This document shows positions 37,043 to 46,037 of a DNA stretch of 64,000 nucleotides, in pieces. Position 1 is the first letter of the stretch. Each line of letters starts with the position of its first letter. Under the pieces are notes generated by a model. It saw only the letters and a program-made list of their open reading frames with translations. It was not told the origin of the DNA and did not search any database. The translations under genes were made by a program, and so were the position numbers. The DNA comes from Clostridium sp. SM-530-WT-3G (GTDB taxonomy: Bacteria; Bacillota; Clostridia; Clostridiales; Clostridiaceae), in contig NZ_JABAGC010000008.1 in assembly GCF_012843905.1 (NCBI RefSeq), positions 36,160 to 100,159 on the forward strand. Direction: 5' to 3'.

Positions 37043-38323
37043 CTATTTTATTACACTCTTTCCACCCATGTATGGTCTTAATGCTTCTGGAATATTGATG
37101 CTTCCATCTTCATTTAAGTTATTTTCAAGGAAAGCTATAAGCATTCTTGGTGGAGCAACAACTGTGTTGTTTAATGTATGAGGGAAATATTTCTTTCCAT
37201 CTTCTCCATTTACTCTAATCTTTAATCTTCTAGCTTGAGCATCTGAAAGATTTGAGCAGCTTCCTACTTCGAAGTATTTCTTTTGTCTTGGAGACCAAGC
37301 TTCAACGTCAAGAGATTTAACCTTAAGGTCAGCTAAATCACCTGAACAACATTCAAGAGTTCTTACTGGAATATCTAATGATCTAAATAAATCAACTGTA
37401 TTCTTCCATAATTTATCGAACCATTCTTTACTTTCTTCTGGTTTACATACAACAATCATTTCTTGTTTTTCGAATTGGTGTATTCTGTAAACTCCTCTTT
37501 CTTCAATTCCGTGAGAACCTTTTTCTTTTCTGAAACATGGTGAGTAACTTGTTAATGTTTGTGGTAAAGTTTTTTCATCAACTATAGTATCTATGAATTT
37601 ACCTATCATTGAGTGTTCACTTGTTCCTATTAAGTATAAATCTTCACCTTCGATTTTATACATCATTTCTCCCATTTCTTCAAAGCTCATAACGCCTGTA
37701 ACAACGCTGCTTCTTATCATAAATGGAGGGATAACATATGTAAATCCTCTGTCTATCATAAAGTCTCTAGCATATGAAATTACTGCTGATTGAAGTCTTG
37801 CAATATCTCCCATTAAGTAGTAGAATCCACTTCCTGCTACCTTTCTAGCACTATCAAGATCAATTCCGTTTAATCTTTCCATAATATCTGTATGATATGG
37901 TATTTCGAAATCTGGAACTACTGGTTCACCGAATTTTTCAATTTCAACATTTTCGCTATCATCTTTACCTATTGGAACTGATGGATCAATAATGTTTGGA
38001 ATCTTCATCATTCTTTCTTTAACTTCTTCTTGAAGTTTGCTTTCTTCTGCTTCTAAAGCTGCTAGAGTTTCAGCATCTTTATTAACTTGTTCTTTTAAAG
38101 CTTCAGCTTCATCTCTTTTTCCTTGAGCCATTAATGCACCAATTTGTTTAGAAATAGTCTTTCTATTTGATCTTAATGCATCAGCATCAGTTTGAGCTTT
38201 TCTTGCTTTCTTATCAAGTTCAATTACTTCATCAACAAGTGGAAGTTTATGATCTTGGAATTTCTTTTTAATATTTTCTTTTACTAGATCTGGATTTTCT
38301 CTAACGAATTTTAAATCTAACAT
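37043..38323 (-). CDS. serS: Serine--tRNA ligase
   Basis: 426 aa class II synthetase. It has an N-terminal antiparallel coiled-coil arm (about 1-110) that grips the long variable arm of tRNA-Ser, and a catalytic core with motif 2 FRKEKGSHGIEERGVYRIHQF and motif 3 NNTVVAPPRMLIAFLEN. A frame extends 39 codons upstream, but this lies inside the T-box leader and the ATG at 38323 has TTTGGAGGTAATC, so the shorter start is used. Confidence 0.98.
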   Translation of the reverse strand: MLDLKFVRENPDLVKENIKKKFQDHKLPLVDEVIELDKKARKAQTDADALRSNRKTISKQIGALMAQGKRDEAEALKEQVNKDAETLAALEAEESKLQEEVKERMMKIPNIIDPSVPIGKDDSENVEIEKFGEPVVPDFEIPYHTDIMERLNGIDLDSARKVAGSGFYYLMGDIARLQSAVISYARDFMIDRGFTYVIPPFMIRSSVVTGVMSFEEMGEMMYKIEGEDLYLIGTSEHSMIGKFIDTIVDEKTLPQTLTSYSPCFRKEKGSHGIEERGVYRIHQFEKQEMIVVCKPEESKEWFDKLWKNTVDLFRSLDIPVRTLECCSGDLADLKVKSLDVEAWSPRQKKYFEVGSCSNLSDAQARRLKIRVNGEDGKKYFPHTLNNTVVAPPRMLIAFLENNLNEDGSINIPEALRPYMGGKSVIK

Positions 38324-38374
38324 GATTACCTCCAAAAAGTTTAAATTATTATCTATCATAATATAAATGTGTAT

Positions 38375-38735
38375 AAAAAAATTCGTCACTATTAAAGCCT
38401 TATAAAAGACCAAATAGGACGAATAAATCCGCGTTGCCACCTAAATTGCCAGTAATATAAAAATAAATATAAAATATAATTAAATTATCTTTAATATAGA
38501 ATATCAATATATACTTAGTTGAATTTCAGAAATAAATTCAACTAAGTATTATTAACTAAATAATATTTTAGTATTATAGTACCGACCTCTTAATATGCTA
38601 TAAAGGGCATAACCCTTCTGACTCATCGCCAGCAGCTCTAAAAGTGGAAAGACTTATAATAATCATCGATTCACACCACCCATCGACTCTCTGAAGATAT
38701 TAATAAATCGTAGCTTTTATCTTAACGCCATTTTA
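38375..38735 (-). promoter_or_regulatory. T-box leader of serS
   Basis: Contains stem I, a specifier region TCC-ACT (TCC is Ser) before TAGAGC, a long 17-bp AT-rich hairpin (38511-38550), the T-box AGGTGGCAACGCGG (38442-38429) and a terminator with GACGAAT/ATTCGTC arms and a U-run at 38375. The roughly 390-base length is at the long end for T-box leaders because of the extra AT-rich hairpin and linker. Confidence 0.9.
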
Positions 38736-38750
38736 ATATTATGTATACAT

Positions 38751-38779
38751 AGTATAAAACTATTTTTCATTTTTTACAA
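38751..38779 (-). promoter_or_regulatory. serS promoter
   Basis: TTGTAA (38779-38774), a 17-base spacer and TATACT (38756-38751) on the minus strand, immediately upstream of the serS leader. Confidence 0.7.
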
Positions 38780-38818
38780 GTAATTTTCATTATATTTATA
38801 ATAATCTCTTTATTTTTT

Positions 38819-39241
38819 CTATTCTAAATCTTTTCCTGTAAAACCTAAAGGAAGAAGTTCTTCTAAAGTATATTCTAAATAATCATCCTTGCTCTTTCCT
38901 AAAAAGATTTTAAATGTTTTGTGATCACAGAATTCTGACATAACTTGTCTACAAACTCCACAAGGTGCACAATATTCTCCTTCACCTTCTTTAATTCCAT
39001 TCTTATTTCCTACAATAGCTATTGCCACAAAATCTTTCTTTCCCTCAGATACTGCTTTAAAAAAAGCTGTTCTTTCTGCACAATTTGTTGGGGTAAATGC
39101 TGCATTTTCAATATTACAACCCTCATATATAGTTCCATCTGCACAAAGAAGTGCTGCACCAACATTAAAGTTAGAGTAAGGAGCATAACTGAATTTTTGT
39201 GCTTCAAAAGCCTTTTCTATTAATAATTTTGCATCTATCAT
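38819..39241 (-). CDS. cdd: Cytidine deaminase
   Basis: 140 aa, homotetrameric pyrimidine salvage enzyme converting cytidine/deoxycytidine to uridine. The zinc site NCAERTAFFKA (catalytic Glu) and PCGVCRQ are intact, and the N terminus has the YAPYSNFNVGAAL substrate strand. It is a single gene, running toward the serS promoter. Confidence 0.97.
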   Translation of the reverse strand: MIDAKLLIEKAFEAQKFSYAPYSNFNVGAALLCADGTIYEGCNIENAAFTPTNCAERTAFFKAVSEGKKDFVAIAIVGNKNGIKEGEGEYCAPCGVCRQVMSEFCDHKTFKIFLGKSKDDYLEYTLEELLPLGFTGKDLE

Positions 39242-39436
39242 CTCTTAATCACCAATCCTTTTATAAATCTACTATAGTACTATTAACTTATAATAGTAGG
39301 GATTAGAATTATACCACTATAAAATTAATATGTAAACAATAAATCTAAAGTTTACTAAATAAAATACATATCACCAAAAGTCTTTTTTCTTAAATATATT
39401 TGAGATAAACTAATTATTCTATTAGATAATAAAATA

Positions 39437-39478
39437 AAAAGGATAATAAATTAAATTTTATTAATTCACTATCCTTTA
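39437..39478 (-). terminator. Terminator of the flavin reductase gene
   Basis: AAAGGATA/TATCCTTT-type arms (39437-39445 with 39470-39478) with a pairing AT-rich loop, 24 bases past the stop. Confidence 0.65.
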
Positions 39479-39501
39479 GCATATTTATTTAAATATTACT
39501 A

Positions 39502-40428
39502 TTATTTTTCTATTTCAATTGTTGGGAATGTTAAATTCTTATATTTTTCAAATTTTTCTTTAACAGTTGCAAGATTTTCTTCTGTATAGAATCCACCTTG
39601 AGTATGAGCTATTTCATCACAATGATGCTCTCTTCCCTTAACATCAGTACGGTCACGGCATAATCCATCTTCTTGAATTACAAATTTCCATTTTCCATCT
39701 TCAGTTTGTTCTAAGTTTCCACCTGCTCCACATACTTGACATTCAACAGGGAAATGTAGCCCATCCCATTGAGGTTCTCCTAATATTAAAGCATTTGAGT
39801 GACAGTTTGGACACCATCCCATATCTGGATCTCCAAGCCATTCTCTTTTTTCTACAGGTGTATTTAAAGATTTCATTATGTTTTCACCCATTTTATATGC
39901 TCTTTCAATCATATCATCATGTAATAAGCATTGCTTTGGCGCTGGAACTCTTTCTGCTAAATACATATATATAACCTTAAAGTCATTTGTAAAGCAAGTA
40001 GCTTGCATACTTTCAAGAGCCATAGATTGCCATGAACGAGTAGATCCCCCTACTGCAATAAGCCCAGCTACTCTATCTCTATGTTCAACAGCACCTATAG
40101 ATTCTAAGAATGCTGATTCATATGCTAGATTTCTATGCATGAATTTTGTAAATGTCGCTGTTGGCATTAAATCATATGTTGGTGCTGAAATAATAACAGC
40201 ATCTACATTTAACATAACGTCCATTATAGCTTGTTTATCATCTTTACTACTTAATGTACATCCTACATTTTTACCTTGAGTCATTCCATGAGTGCATGCT
40301 GTACATCCACTACATTCTTCAATATGATAATCTCTAAGATTAATCATTTTTACATCTGCACCTTGATCTCTACATGCAAGTAAAGCTTCTTTTAATAATA
40401 TTTCAGAATGATAATATTTATAGTTCAT
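39502..40428 (-). CDS. Flavodoxin-family NAD(P)H-dependent oxidoreductase, N-terminally clipped
   Basis: 308 aa from the ATG at 40428 (GTG one codon earlier). It matches the NADPH-dependent FMN reductase/flavodoxin-like fold: EILLKEALLACRDQGADVKMINL helix, ISAPTYDLMPTATFT flavin loop, VGGSTRSWQ, and a C-terminal extension with CPNCHS and ECQVCGAGG, two CXXC pairs suggesting a rubredoxin-like metal site. The family's first beta strand and SPR phosphate loop (about 12-15 residues) are missing; the sequence upstream switches to a different, PucR-like remnant. It may be inactive for FMN binding. The start has AAAGG at short spacing. Confidence 0.75.
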   Translation of the reverse strand: MNYKYYHSEILLKEALLACRDQGADVKMINLRDYHIEECSGCTACTHGMTQGKNVGCTLSSKDDKQAIMDVMLNVDAVIISAPTYDLMPTATFTKFMHRNLAYESAFLESIGAVEHRDRVAGLIAVGGSTRSWQSMALESMQATCFTNDFKVIYMYLAERVPAPKQCLLHDDMIERAYKMGENIMKSLNTPVEKREWLGDPDMGWCPNCHSNALILGEPQWDGLHFPVECQVCGAGGNLEQTEDGKWKFVIQEDGLCRDRTDVKGREHHCDEIAHTQGGFYTEENLATVKEKFEKYKNLTFPTIEIEK

Positions 40429-40436
40429 CACAACCT

Positions 40437-40912
40437 TTTTTTCACTACGATAATGGCAATATGATTTTTTCTTCAGTTAAAGTCAACGGAATAACTACAT
40501 CATATATACATGTACAAGAAACAAATAAAAAGCTAAACGTTTCTGATTTAGAACTTGTCAGCACCCTATCAAAAGTTGTTGCAGCATTTTCAGAAAAAGA
40601 ACATGTTTTCATTTCAAATTCTGGCTTATGTGATGAATATTATCTTATTGATTTGCTTTCTAATAACTTTAATGATATAGAATATATAAAAAACAGACTT
40701 AAAAATAGTTCATTCAAACTAAAGGAAAACTTTTTAGTAATATCTATTCCATTTGTATATGAATTTAAAGATTACAAATATAATTTTGCATTAAAAGAAC
40801 TTATACAATCTGGAAAAAACATATTGAAAAACTTTTGGATATAGATTTAAATTCCTATTCTTATAAATTAAAAATGGCTTTTCAACTATATGATTATATT
40901 TATAACCATTAA
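40437..40912 (+). pseudogene. Remnant of a PucR/CdaR-family regulator
   Basis: A frame open from before 40437 carries FFHYDNGNMIFSSVKVNGIT, YIHVQETNKKL and the GAF-like LELVSTLSKVVAAF segment (to about 40842), matching the region before the HTH of PucR-type regulators. After a frameshift the tail LLDIDLNSYSYKLKMAFQLYDY (to 40912) matches the C-terminal HTH end. The N terminus, the middle and the recognition helix are gone. No ribosome site is visible. The gene overlaps the start of the flavin reductase on the other strand, so the junction near 40430-40440 looks like a deletion end. Confidence 0.65.
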
Positions 40913-40940
40913 CAATACAACATAAGTATTTTTAAATAAC

Positions 40941-40990
40941 AAATAAACTATAGAATAATCAATAAAAGGTGACTATTCTATAGTTTATTT
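40941..40990. terminator. Bidirectional terminator
   Basis: 17-base perfect arms (40941-40957 with 40974-40990), between the PucR remnant and the SAM methyltransferase gene. Confidence 0.85.
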
Positions 40991-40996
40991 ACTTTA

Positions 40997-41788
40997 TTAG
41001 CTGATACTCTTTTCTATAACTCCATAAGCTATAGAACCTCTTCTTGTTCCTCCATAATATCTTTGAACTCCTAGTTCTTTTAAATTATTAAGTCCGTATC
41101 TCTCTTTAATTACAATTCTTCTTCTACATACTCTTAATGCTTCTTTTATATCTTCTTTAGATAATCCTTCGTGTTCTGTAAAACTTCTAAAAGCATTAAT
41201 TGATGATGATTTTTTATTAGGTTCTTTAAACATAGGATCAAAATACACTACATCAAAACTATTATCAGGCTGTTTTGAAAGATAGTTTTTATAAGAAGTA
41301 TTTATTACTTTTATACTATTCATATACTTTTTAGTTTCATCATTTACTTCATTATAGTTTTTTAAACCATCTTGTGCTAAGTAAGCGATATATTTATTTA
41401 CTTCTGTTCCTACAACAGTACCTTTTTCTCCTACAACACTTGCAAATATTATAGAATCTCCTGCAAACCCTAATGTACAATCTAAGATACTATCCCCTTC
41501 CTTTAATTCTGTAGCTTCTATCATACTTTCCTTATTACCTTGCTTTATTGATTTTATCTTAAGTTCAGTCATATTAGGGTGCCAGAATACTTCTGTATCT
41601 TCTCCTCTTATTACAAGTTTATCTTTTTCAACTACTAACAAATAATCTAAATTTTCTTGTTTTATAGTTTTATTAATACTTAAATTATTTCTTTTTATAT
41701 ATGATATATTTAAATCTTTAGATATTTTTTCAGCTTTAAGTTTTAAATCTTCATCTTTTTCTCTCGTAGTAGTAACTGCAACATTCAT
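40997..41788 (-). CDS. SAM-dependent methyltransferase, RsmJ-like
   Basis: 263 aa. SAM motif I is DCTLGFAGDSIIFASVVG (about 103-120) and the catalytic-loop motif is DPMFKEPNKKSSS (about 185-197), as in RsmJ-type and related rRNA methyltransferases. The N-terminal part (1-90) is not recognised and may bind RNA. The C-terminal IKERYG and YYGGTRRGSIAYG are typical of this branch. Target unknown; 16S rRNA is the family guess. Ends 6 bases from the bidirectional terminator. Confidence 0.8.
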   Translation of the reverse strand: MNVAVTTTREKDEDLKLKAEKISKDLNISYIKRNNLSINKTIKQENLDYLLVVEKDKLVIRGEDTEVFWHPNMTELKIKSIKQGNKESMIEATELKEGDSILDCTLGFAGDSIIFASVVGEKGTVVGTEVNKYIAYLAQDGLKNYNEVNDETKKYMNSIKVINTSYKNYLSKQPDNSFDVVYFDPMFKEPNKKSSSINAFRSFTEHEGLSKEDIKEALRVCRRRIVIKERYGLNNLKELGVQRYYGGTRRGSIAYGVIEKSIS

Positions 41789-42119
41789 TTTTATTCTTCC
41801 TTTGTCTTTTAAATTCTTAATCTATATTTTAATACTATTTTATCATATTTTTATTTCACCATATTTTAAGCTTTTATCATAATATTAATTAAATATTTTC
41901 AATACACTTATGCTGATTTGATATCTTTAACATGTTTATATTAACTTTTTCTTTAAATTGATAACAATGTTTTATGCAATAATACCCATAATTTCAATAT
42001 ATATATTTGTTATTTTAAATTGAAAGTTATATAAATAAACTATAAATATAGCATTTTAACTTTAATTTTCAGAATATATATTTGAATAATAAAATTTTTC
42101 TTTAAGGAGGTATGTAATA

Positions 42120-42383
42120 ATGAATGCTAAATCTCAAGAATTATTAACACTAGTATCAGACATAAAATTTACAATTACAAAATTAGACCCTGCAAAGCAC
42201 CAACCATTAATCAATATATTAATGGAATATGCTGAAAAAATTGAAGAAGATCATAAAAACTTCAAATCTTTAATTAATCCTTTCATAAGCAGTGTTGAAC
42301 AATGTATTTCAGATAATAATATGATTGTTCCAAAAGACGTAACAGTACTGATAGACTCATTTAAGGCTTTTTTACCAAAATAA
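42120..42383 (+). CDS. Small helical hypothetical protein, 87 aa
   Basis: Soluble, all-helical by composition with no membrane segment or known motif. AAGGAGGTATGTAAT is a very strong ribosome site, and a perfect 21-bp terminator follows, so it is a well-formed single-gene unit. I cannot assign a function. It could be a spore or stress protein. The 330-base gap upstream (41789-42119) is AT-rich with nothing else I can name. Confidence 0.75.
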   Translation: MNAKSQELLTLVSDIKFTITKLDPAKHQPLINILMEYAEKIEEDHKNFKSLINPFISSVEQCISDNNMIVPKDVTVLIDSFKAFLPK

Positions 42384-42407
42384 TATTTAGTTATTAAATA
42401 TTTTAAC

Positions 42408-42461
42408 TATAATAAACCTAATAATTTTGAGCTTGTACTGAAAATTATTAGGTTTATTATA
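42408..42461 (+). terminator. Terminator of the 87-aa gene
   Basis: Perfect 21-base arms (42408-42428 with 42441-42461), probably used on both strands. Confidence 0.9.
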
Positions 42462-42464
42462 AGA

Positions 42465-42495
42465 AAGCCCTAATTTTATGTATAAAAATTAGGAC
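42465..42495 (-). terminator. gerW terminator
   Basis: CCTAATTTT/AAAATTAGG core with AAG/CTT flank, directly after the hairpin of the 87-aa gene and 30 bases past the gerW stop. Confidence 0.6.
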
Positions 42496-42524
42496 TTGTA
42501 TTATTAAGATATTAAAATACAATT

Positions 42525-42908
42525 TTAATTGTTCTCTTTATCTTCCTCTATATCATTTTTATCTTTCTTTAAATCAAGTTTAGTTACTATTTCAGGAACC
42601 ATTGCTACTAATGCTTCAAGACCATTTTGGCTCTTTACTGGAAGCATGCTTACCTCACCATTTTTAATGACTACAATACCATTAGGTGAAATCTTTGCTC
42701 CACCTCCACCACCATTTCCTGTTCCATTCATTCCTTTATTGTCAGTACCATTACCACTACCTGATCCACATCCAAACATAACGCTTATAATTGGTATTAA
42801 TGTTACCTCACCAACTACTATTGGTTCACCAATTACAGTTTTAGTTTTTATAAATTTCTCCAAACTACTAAAAATTGATTCTATGTTTTTATTAAAGTTA
42901 TTTTCCAT
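42525..42908 (-). CDS. gerW: Spore-germination-related protein GerW (YtfJ)
   Basis: 127 aa. The family pattern is clear: a helical N terminus, VIGEPIVVGEVTLIPIISVMFG, a glycine-rich loop (CGSGSGNG... GNGGGGG), then IVVIKNGEVSMLPV. GerW/YtfJ is needed for normal germination in Bacillus. GGAGGATTTATT precedes the ATG at 42908, so an upstream in-frame start is rejected. It is the last gene of an operon with an ECF sigma factor, an anti-sigma and a DUF2953 protein. Confidence 0.9.
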   Translation of the reverse strand: MENNFNKNIESIFSSLEKFIKTKTVIGEPIVVGEVTLIPIISVMFGCGSGSGNGTDNKGMNGTGNGGGGGAKISPNGIVVIKNGEVSMLPVKSQNGLEALVAMVPEIVTKLDLKKDKNDIEEDKENN

Positions 42909-42985
42909 AATAAATCCTCCAAAAAACTTTCTTATATATTTTCTAAATATATTGATCAATACACTTTACACTATTTAATACACAT

Positions 42986-43645
42986 TTAAGCTTTTAAAGG
43001 TTTCACATCTTTTTGTTTTTTTGAAAAAATATTTTTTCTTACTTCTTTATCTATGATAAATCTTAATGTTCTACTTAAAACTATAAATCCTACCACTTTG
43101 CCATAACCATTAATTTTAATATCATACACTTCATCTTTAAATTCTGGCTTAATATTAACAGCACTATTTGGTATAACTGAATTTATTATACTTATTACTC
43201 CACATACAATTCCAGTTATAAATGGATTATCAAATCCATATGTTCCTGAAATATTAATATGTTTAGGCTTAACTATATTAATTATATCCTTCAAATACTC
43301 ATAACAAGTACATATTAATTTCTTTGTAATTTTCATTTTCCTATTAGAATTTTTTTTAACTTTTTTCTTTTTATCTTTATTCTTAATATTATTTTTTCTA
43401 TTTTTATTAATTGGGAATCCTAATCCGCAAATACTAAATCTCATTTTAATACAAGGCTCTTCTTTTTCTTTATGAACAATAAATTTAATTAATCCAAAAA
43501 AACATCTTACATCTGCTATTCCATATATATTGTTATTAATATAACCTTGAAAATTATAATCAAATGGTACAACAAGTAATCCTAATAATAAAATTAATAT
43601 GATACAGATTACTACTACAATAATGTGTAATATTAGACTAATCAT
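42986..43645 (-). CDS. DUF2953 family protein (YtfI-like)
   Basis: 219 aa with an N-terminal transmembrane helix (about 5-25), a basic KNRKNNIKNKDKKKKVKKN linker and a C-terminal domain with the family's pattern of hydrophobic strands (VKPKHINISGTYGFDNPFITGIV). In Bacillus ytfI (DUF2953) lies beside ytfJ/gerW, as here. The function is unknown; a spore-envelope or membrane role is inferred from the partner. It follows the anti-sigma gene after 3 bases. Confidence 0.85.
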   Translation of the reverse strand: MISLILHIIVVVICIILILLLGLLVVPFDYNFQGYINNNIYGIADVRCFFGLIKFIVHKEKEEPCIKMRFSICGLGFPINKNRKNNIKNKDKKKKVKKNSNRKMKITKKLICTCYEYLKDIINIVKPKHINISGTYGFDNPFITGIVCGVISIINSVIPNSAVNIKPEFKDEVYDIKINGYGKVVGFIVLSRTLRFIIDKEVRKNIFSKKQKDVKPLKA

Positions 43646-43648
43646 TTA

Positions 43649-44122
43649 TTACACCACCTTTAATGTTTTCATCAATTTAGTATTAACAACTCTGGTTTTA
43701 GATAATTTCTTTCTACAAACTTTCTTTGCTTGTTTTTTTATTAAATTACTATATTTATTTAATTTTTCTCCAACCTTTTTACCATATGGATTGTCATATA
43801 TCTGTCTATATCCCTCTTTTGCTATTCCCAGCATAACCTTTAATCCCTCTTTATAATTACTATATTGTATACTTACTTGTTCATTTTCTATTTTAGATAT
43901 ACAATTTTCAACAACCTGCTCTGATATTATAAATAATCTATTTGGAATAACTATGTCATCATAATTTAACTCTTCTAGCTTTTTATCAAAATCTCGTATT
44001 TCTCTTAATTCATTCTGGCACCGGGTGCAGTATTTTAAATGTTCTTCAACAAATATCTTTTCTAACTCTCCTATGGTTTCATCAACATAAGAATATAAAA
44101 GTTCCTTATCAAAATTACACAT
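43649..44122 (-). CDS. Zinc-finger anti-sigma factor (zf-HC2)
   Basis: 157 aa. Residues 1-50 hold the zinc-binding anti-sigma domain with HLKYCTRC (HX3CX2C), which binds ECF sigma factors. Unlike most members it has no transmembrane helix; the C terminus is basic (KKQAKKVCRKKL). So it may be a soluble, possibly redox-sensing anti-sigma. Its start overlaps the preceding sigma gene's end closely (2 bases between them), so the two are almost certainly co-translated. Confidence 0.85.
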   Translation of the reverse strand: MCNFDKELLYSYVDETIGELEKIFVEEHLKYCTRCQNELREIRDFDKKLEELNYDDIVIPNRLFIISEQVVENCISKIENEQVSIQYSNYKEGLKVMLGIAKEGYRQIYDNPYGKKVGEKLNKYSNLIKKQAKKVCRKKLSKTRVVNTKLMKTLKVV

Positions 44123-44124
44123 TT

Positions 44125-44703
44125 TCAGTCCACCTCCATAATATTCTTCAACTTTTTTCTTAATAATGCTTTTGCCCTGTAAATTTTAGTTTTTACTGTT
44201 CCAATAGGCACATTGATAATTTCTGATATTTCATTGTAAGATAAGTCTTCATAATATCTTAATATGATTATAATTCTATATTCTTCAGGTATTTCTTTAA
44301 TATACTTCTTAATAAGCATCTTATTTTCTGTACATATGACATCCTGAAGAACATCTTCATCACTTGAAATAGTGTCACCTAAAGCTATCTCTTCATCATC
44401 ATTTATATATGCATTCATAGATATTGTGTTATTTTTTATAGTTCTTTTAAAATTAAGGCATGTATTAACTGCTATTTTTCTTATCCATGAACGAAATGAT
44501 TTATTAGTATCAAATTTATTTATATTATTAAAAATTTTTATATAAATCTCTTGCACAAGGTCAAGTGAATCCTGTGAATTCTGCACATAACTAAAACATA
44601 AAGAATACAGATACTTTTCATATGTTTTATATAATTCCATAAATGCATACTTATCATATCGCTTGCAGAGTTCAATTAGTTTTCTTTCCTCATCCACACC
44701 CAT
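44125..44703 (-). CDS. ECF-type sigma factor
   Basis: 192 aa RNA polymerase sigma-70 family factor. Region 2 is about 20-90 (YLYSLCFSYVQNSQDSLDLVQEIYIKIF, then the DNA-melting FRSWIRKIAVNTCLNFKR) and region 4 is about 130-185 (EEYRIIIILRYYEDLSYNEISEIINVPIGTVKTKIYRAKALLRKKL). It lacks regions 1 and 3. The adjoining anti-sigma presumably holds it inactive. The operon reaches gerW, so this sigma may influence spore-related genes. No clear conserved promoter pair for autoregulation is obvious to me. Confidence 0.9.
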   Translation of the reverse strand: MGVDEERKLIELCKRYDKYAFMELYKTYEKYLYSLCFSYVQNSQDSLDLVQEIYIKIFNNINKFDTNKSFRSWIRKIAVNTCLNFKRTIKNNTISMNAYINDDEEIALGDTISSDEDVLQDVICTENKMLIKKYIKEIPEEYRIIIILRYYEDLSYNEISEIINVPIGTVKTKIYRAKALLRKKLKNIMEVD

Positions 44704-44835
44704 TCCTCCATATTTTCTCTATATGTATAAATATACTAATGCCTACAATATAAAAATACACCATTAATTGTAAAAAAGTTTCATTAATTATAGATTTTTA
44801 TTTTTAATTTAAATATAGTTAATAACCATATAAAT

Positions 44836-44883
44836 AAAAAAAGCTTATAATTCATTACTTGAAATGAGTTATAGGCTTTTTTT
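44836..44883 (-). terminator. LysR terminator
   Basis: 19-20-base arms (44836-44855 with 44864-44883) with mismatches and A/T-run flanks, about 70 bases past the LysR stop. Confidence 0.75.
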
Positions 44884-44952
44884 ATTAAACTATATTCAAT
44901 TTTTGTATGTATATATTTTTTTATTTTCTAATAATATTACTAACACTAGATA

Positions 44953-45849
44953 CTAAACAGATTCTTTTATACCTTCTATAAAGGCTTCTACAGCTTTAGA
45001 TTGTGGTTTATTTAATTTGTATACAAGACATATCTTTCGTCTTGGAATTTTCTCAATTAAATTTAACTTAAATACTTCTTTTCTTTTTAATGCTTCATCT
45101 GCAAAATACTCAGGAACAAACCCAATTCCTAAATCATTAGATACTGTAGGTACAATTAAATCAGTTGTTGCTAGTTCTATGTCTGGATTTAAATCAAGAT
45201 TATATTGTTTAAAAATTTCTCTAAAAGTCCAATTAGTCATAGTAGTATCTTGTAAACTTATTATAGGATAAGATACTAAGTCCTTTAATGATATATTAGA
45301 CTCTGCTAATTCTTTATATTCATTTCCTACTATTGCAATATCCTGAAATGTAGCTAACGTCATTATCTCTACACCCTCATTATCATCATATTCTTCTGGA
45401 AAAACTAAAATTCCACAATCTAATTCATCATTACGTATTGAATCAAGCATTTTTTGTGTAGTTGAATTATGTATTTTCATTCGAATATTGGGATATTTTT
45501 TCTTATATTTTTTTAAATGGGGAAGCAAAAAATAGTGCAATGTTGTTTCGCTTGCACCAAGTAGAATTTCTCCCTTTTTAAACTCCTTTAAAGCTTTCAT
45601 ATCATTTTCTGCCTTCCATATTTCTTCACACGCAATAGATATACGTTTATATAATATTTTCCCTTCTGGAGTTAACTTTACTCCTTTCTTTCCTCTTATA
45701 AAAAGAGCACATCCTAGTTCCTCCTCAAGTTTTTGTATGCAGTGAGTAACTGTAGGCTGCGTTACATAAAGTTCCTTTGCTGCTTGTGTAATACTCTTAT
45801 TTTTTGCAGTTATGTAAAATACCTTATATGAATCAAAACTTACTTGCAT
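44953..45849 (-). CDS. LysR family transcriptional regulator
   Basis: 298 aa. The N-terminal HTH (about 1-60; ITQAAKELYVTQPTVTHCIQKLEEELG) and the type 2 periplasmic-binding-like effector domain (about 88-298) are full length. The likely inducer is unknown. It is transcribed divergently from the YoaK-like membrane gene, and an 18-base palindrome (45886-45903) lies between them, as is usual for LysR pairs. The stop lies just before the T-rich terminator. Confidence 0.93.
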   Translation of the reverse strand: MQVSFDSYKVFYITAKNKSITQAAKELYVTQPTVTHCIQKLEEELGCALFIRGKKGVKLTPEGKILYKRISIACEEIWKAENDMKALKEFKKGEILLGASETTLHYFLLPHLKKYKKKYPNIRMKIHNSTTQKMLDSIRNDELDCGILVFPEEYDDNEGVEIMTLATFQDIAIVGNEYKELAESNISLKDLVSYPIISLQDTTMTNWTFREIFKQYNLDLNPDIELATTDLIVPTVSNDLGIGFVPEYFADEALKRKEVFKLNLIEKIPRRKICLVYKLNKPQSKAVEAFIEGIKESV

Positions 45850-45885
45850 ATTCCCTCCGTATAATCATAGTTAATATACTCTTAT

Positions 45886-45903
45886 TTTATACTTAAGTAT
45901 AAA
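45886..45903. promoter_or_regulatory. Palindromic LysR-type binding site
   Basis: Perfect 18-base palindrome TTTATACTTAAGTATAAA between the lysR ATG and the yoaK-like gene, containing the T-N11-A spacing. It is 37 bases from the lysR start and 135 bases from the other. Confidence 0.7.
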
Positions 45904-46037
45904 TTTTATCTATGGTTATAATGCAAAATATGAATTTTTTTCATATGTAAAGAAGTGCTATAATTATTTTAATGTAAATTAGTATTTATTTCATATTACT
46001 TTATTAAGTAATTTGATAAAAAGATTGGAGATTATTA

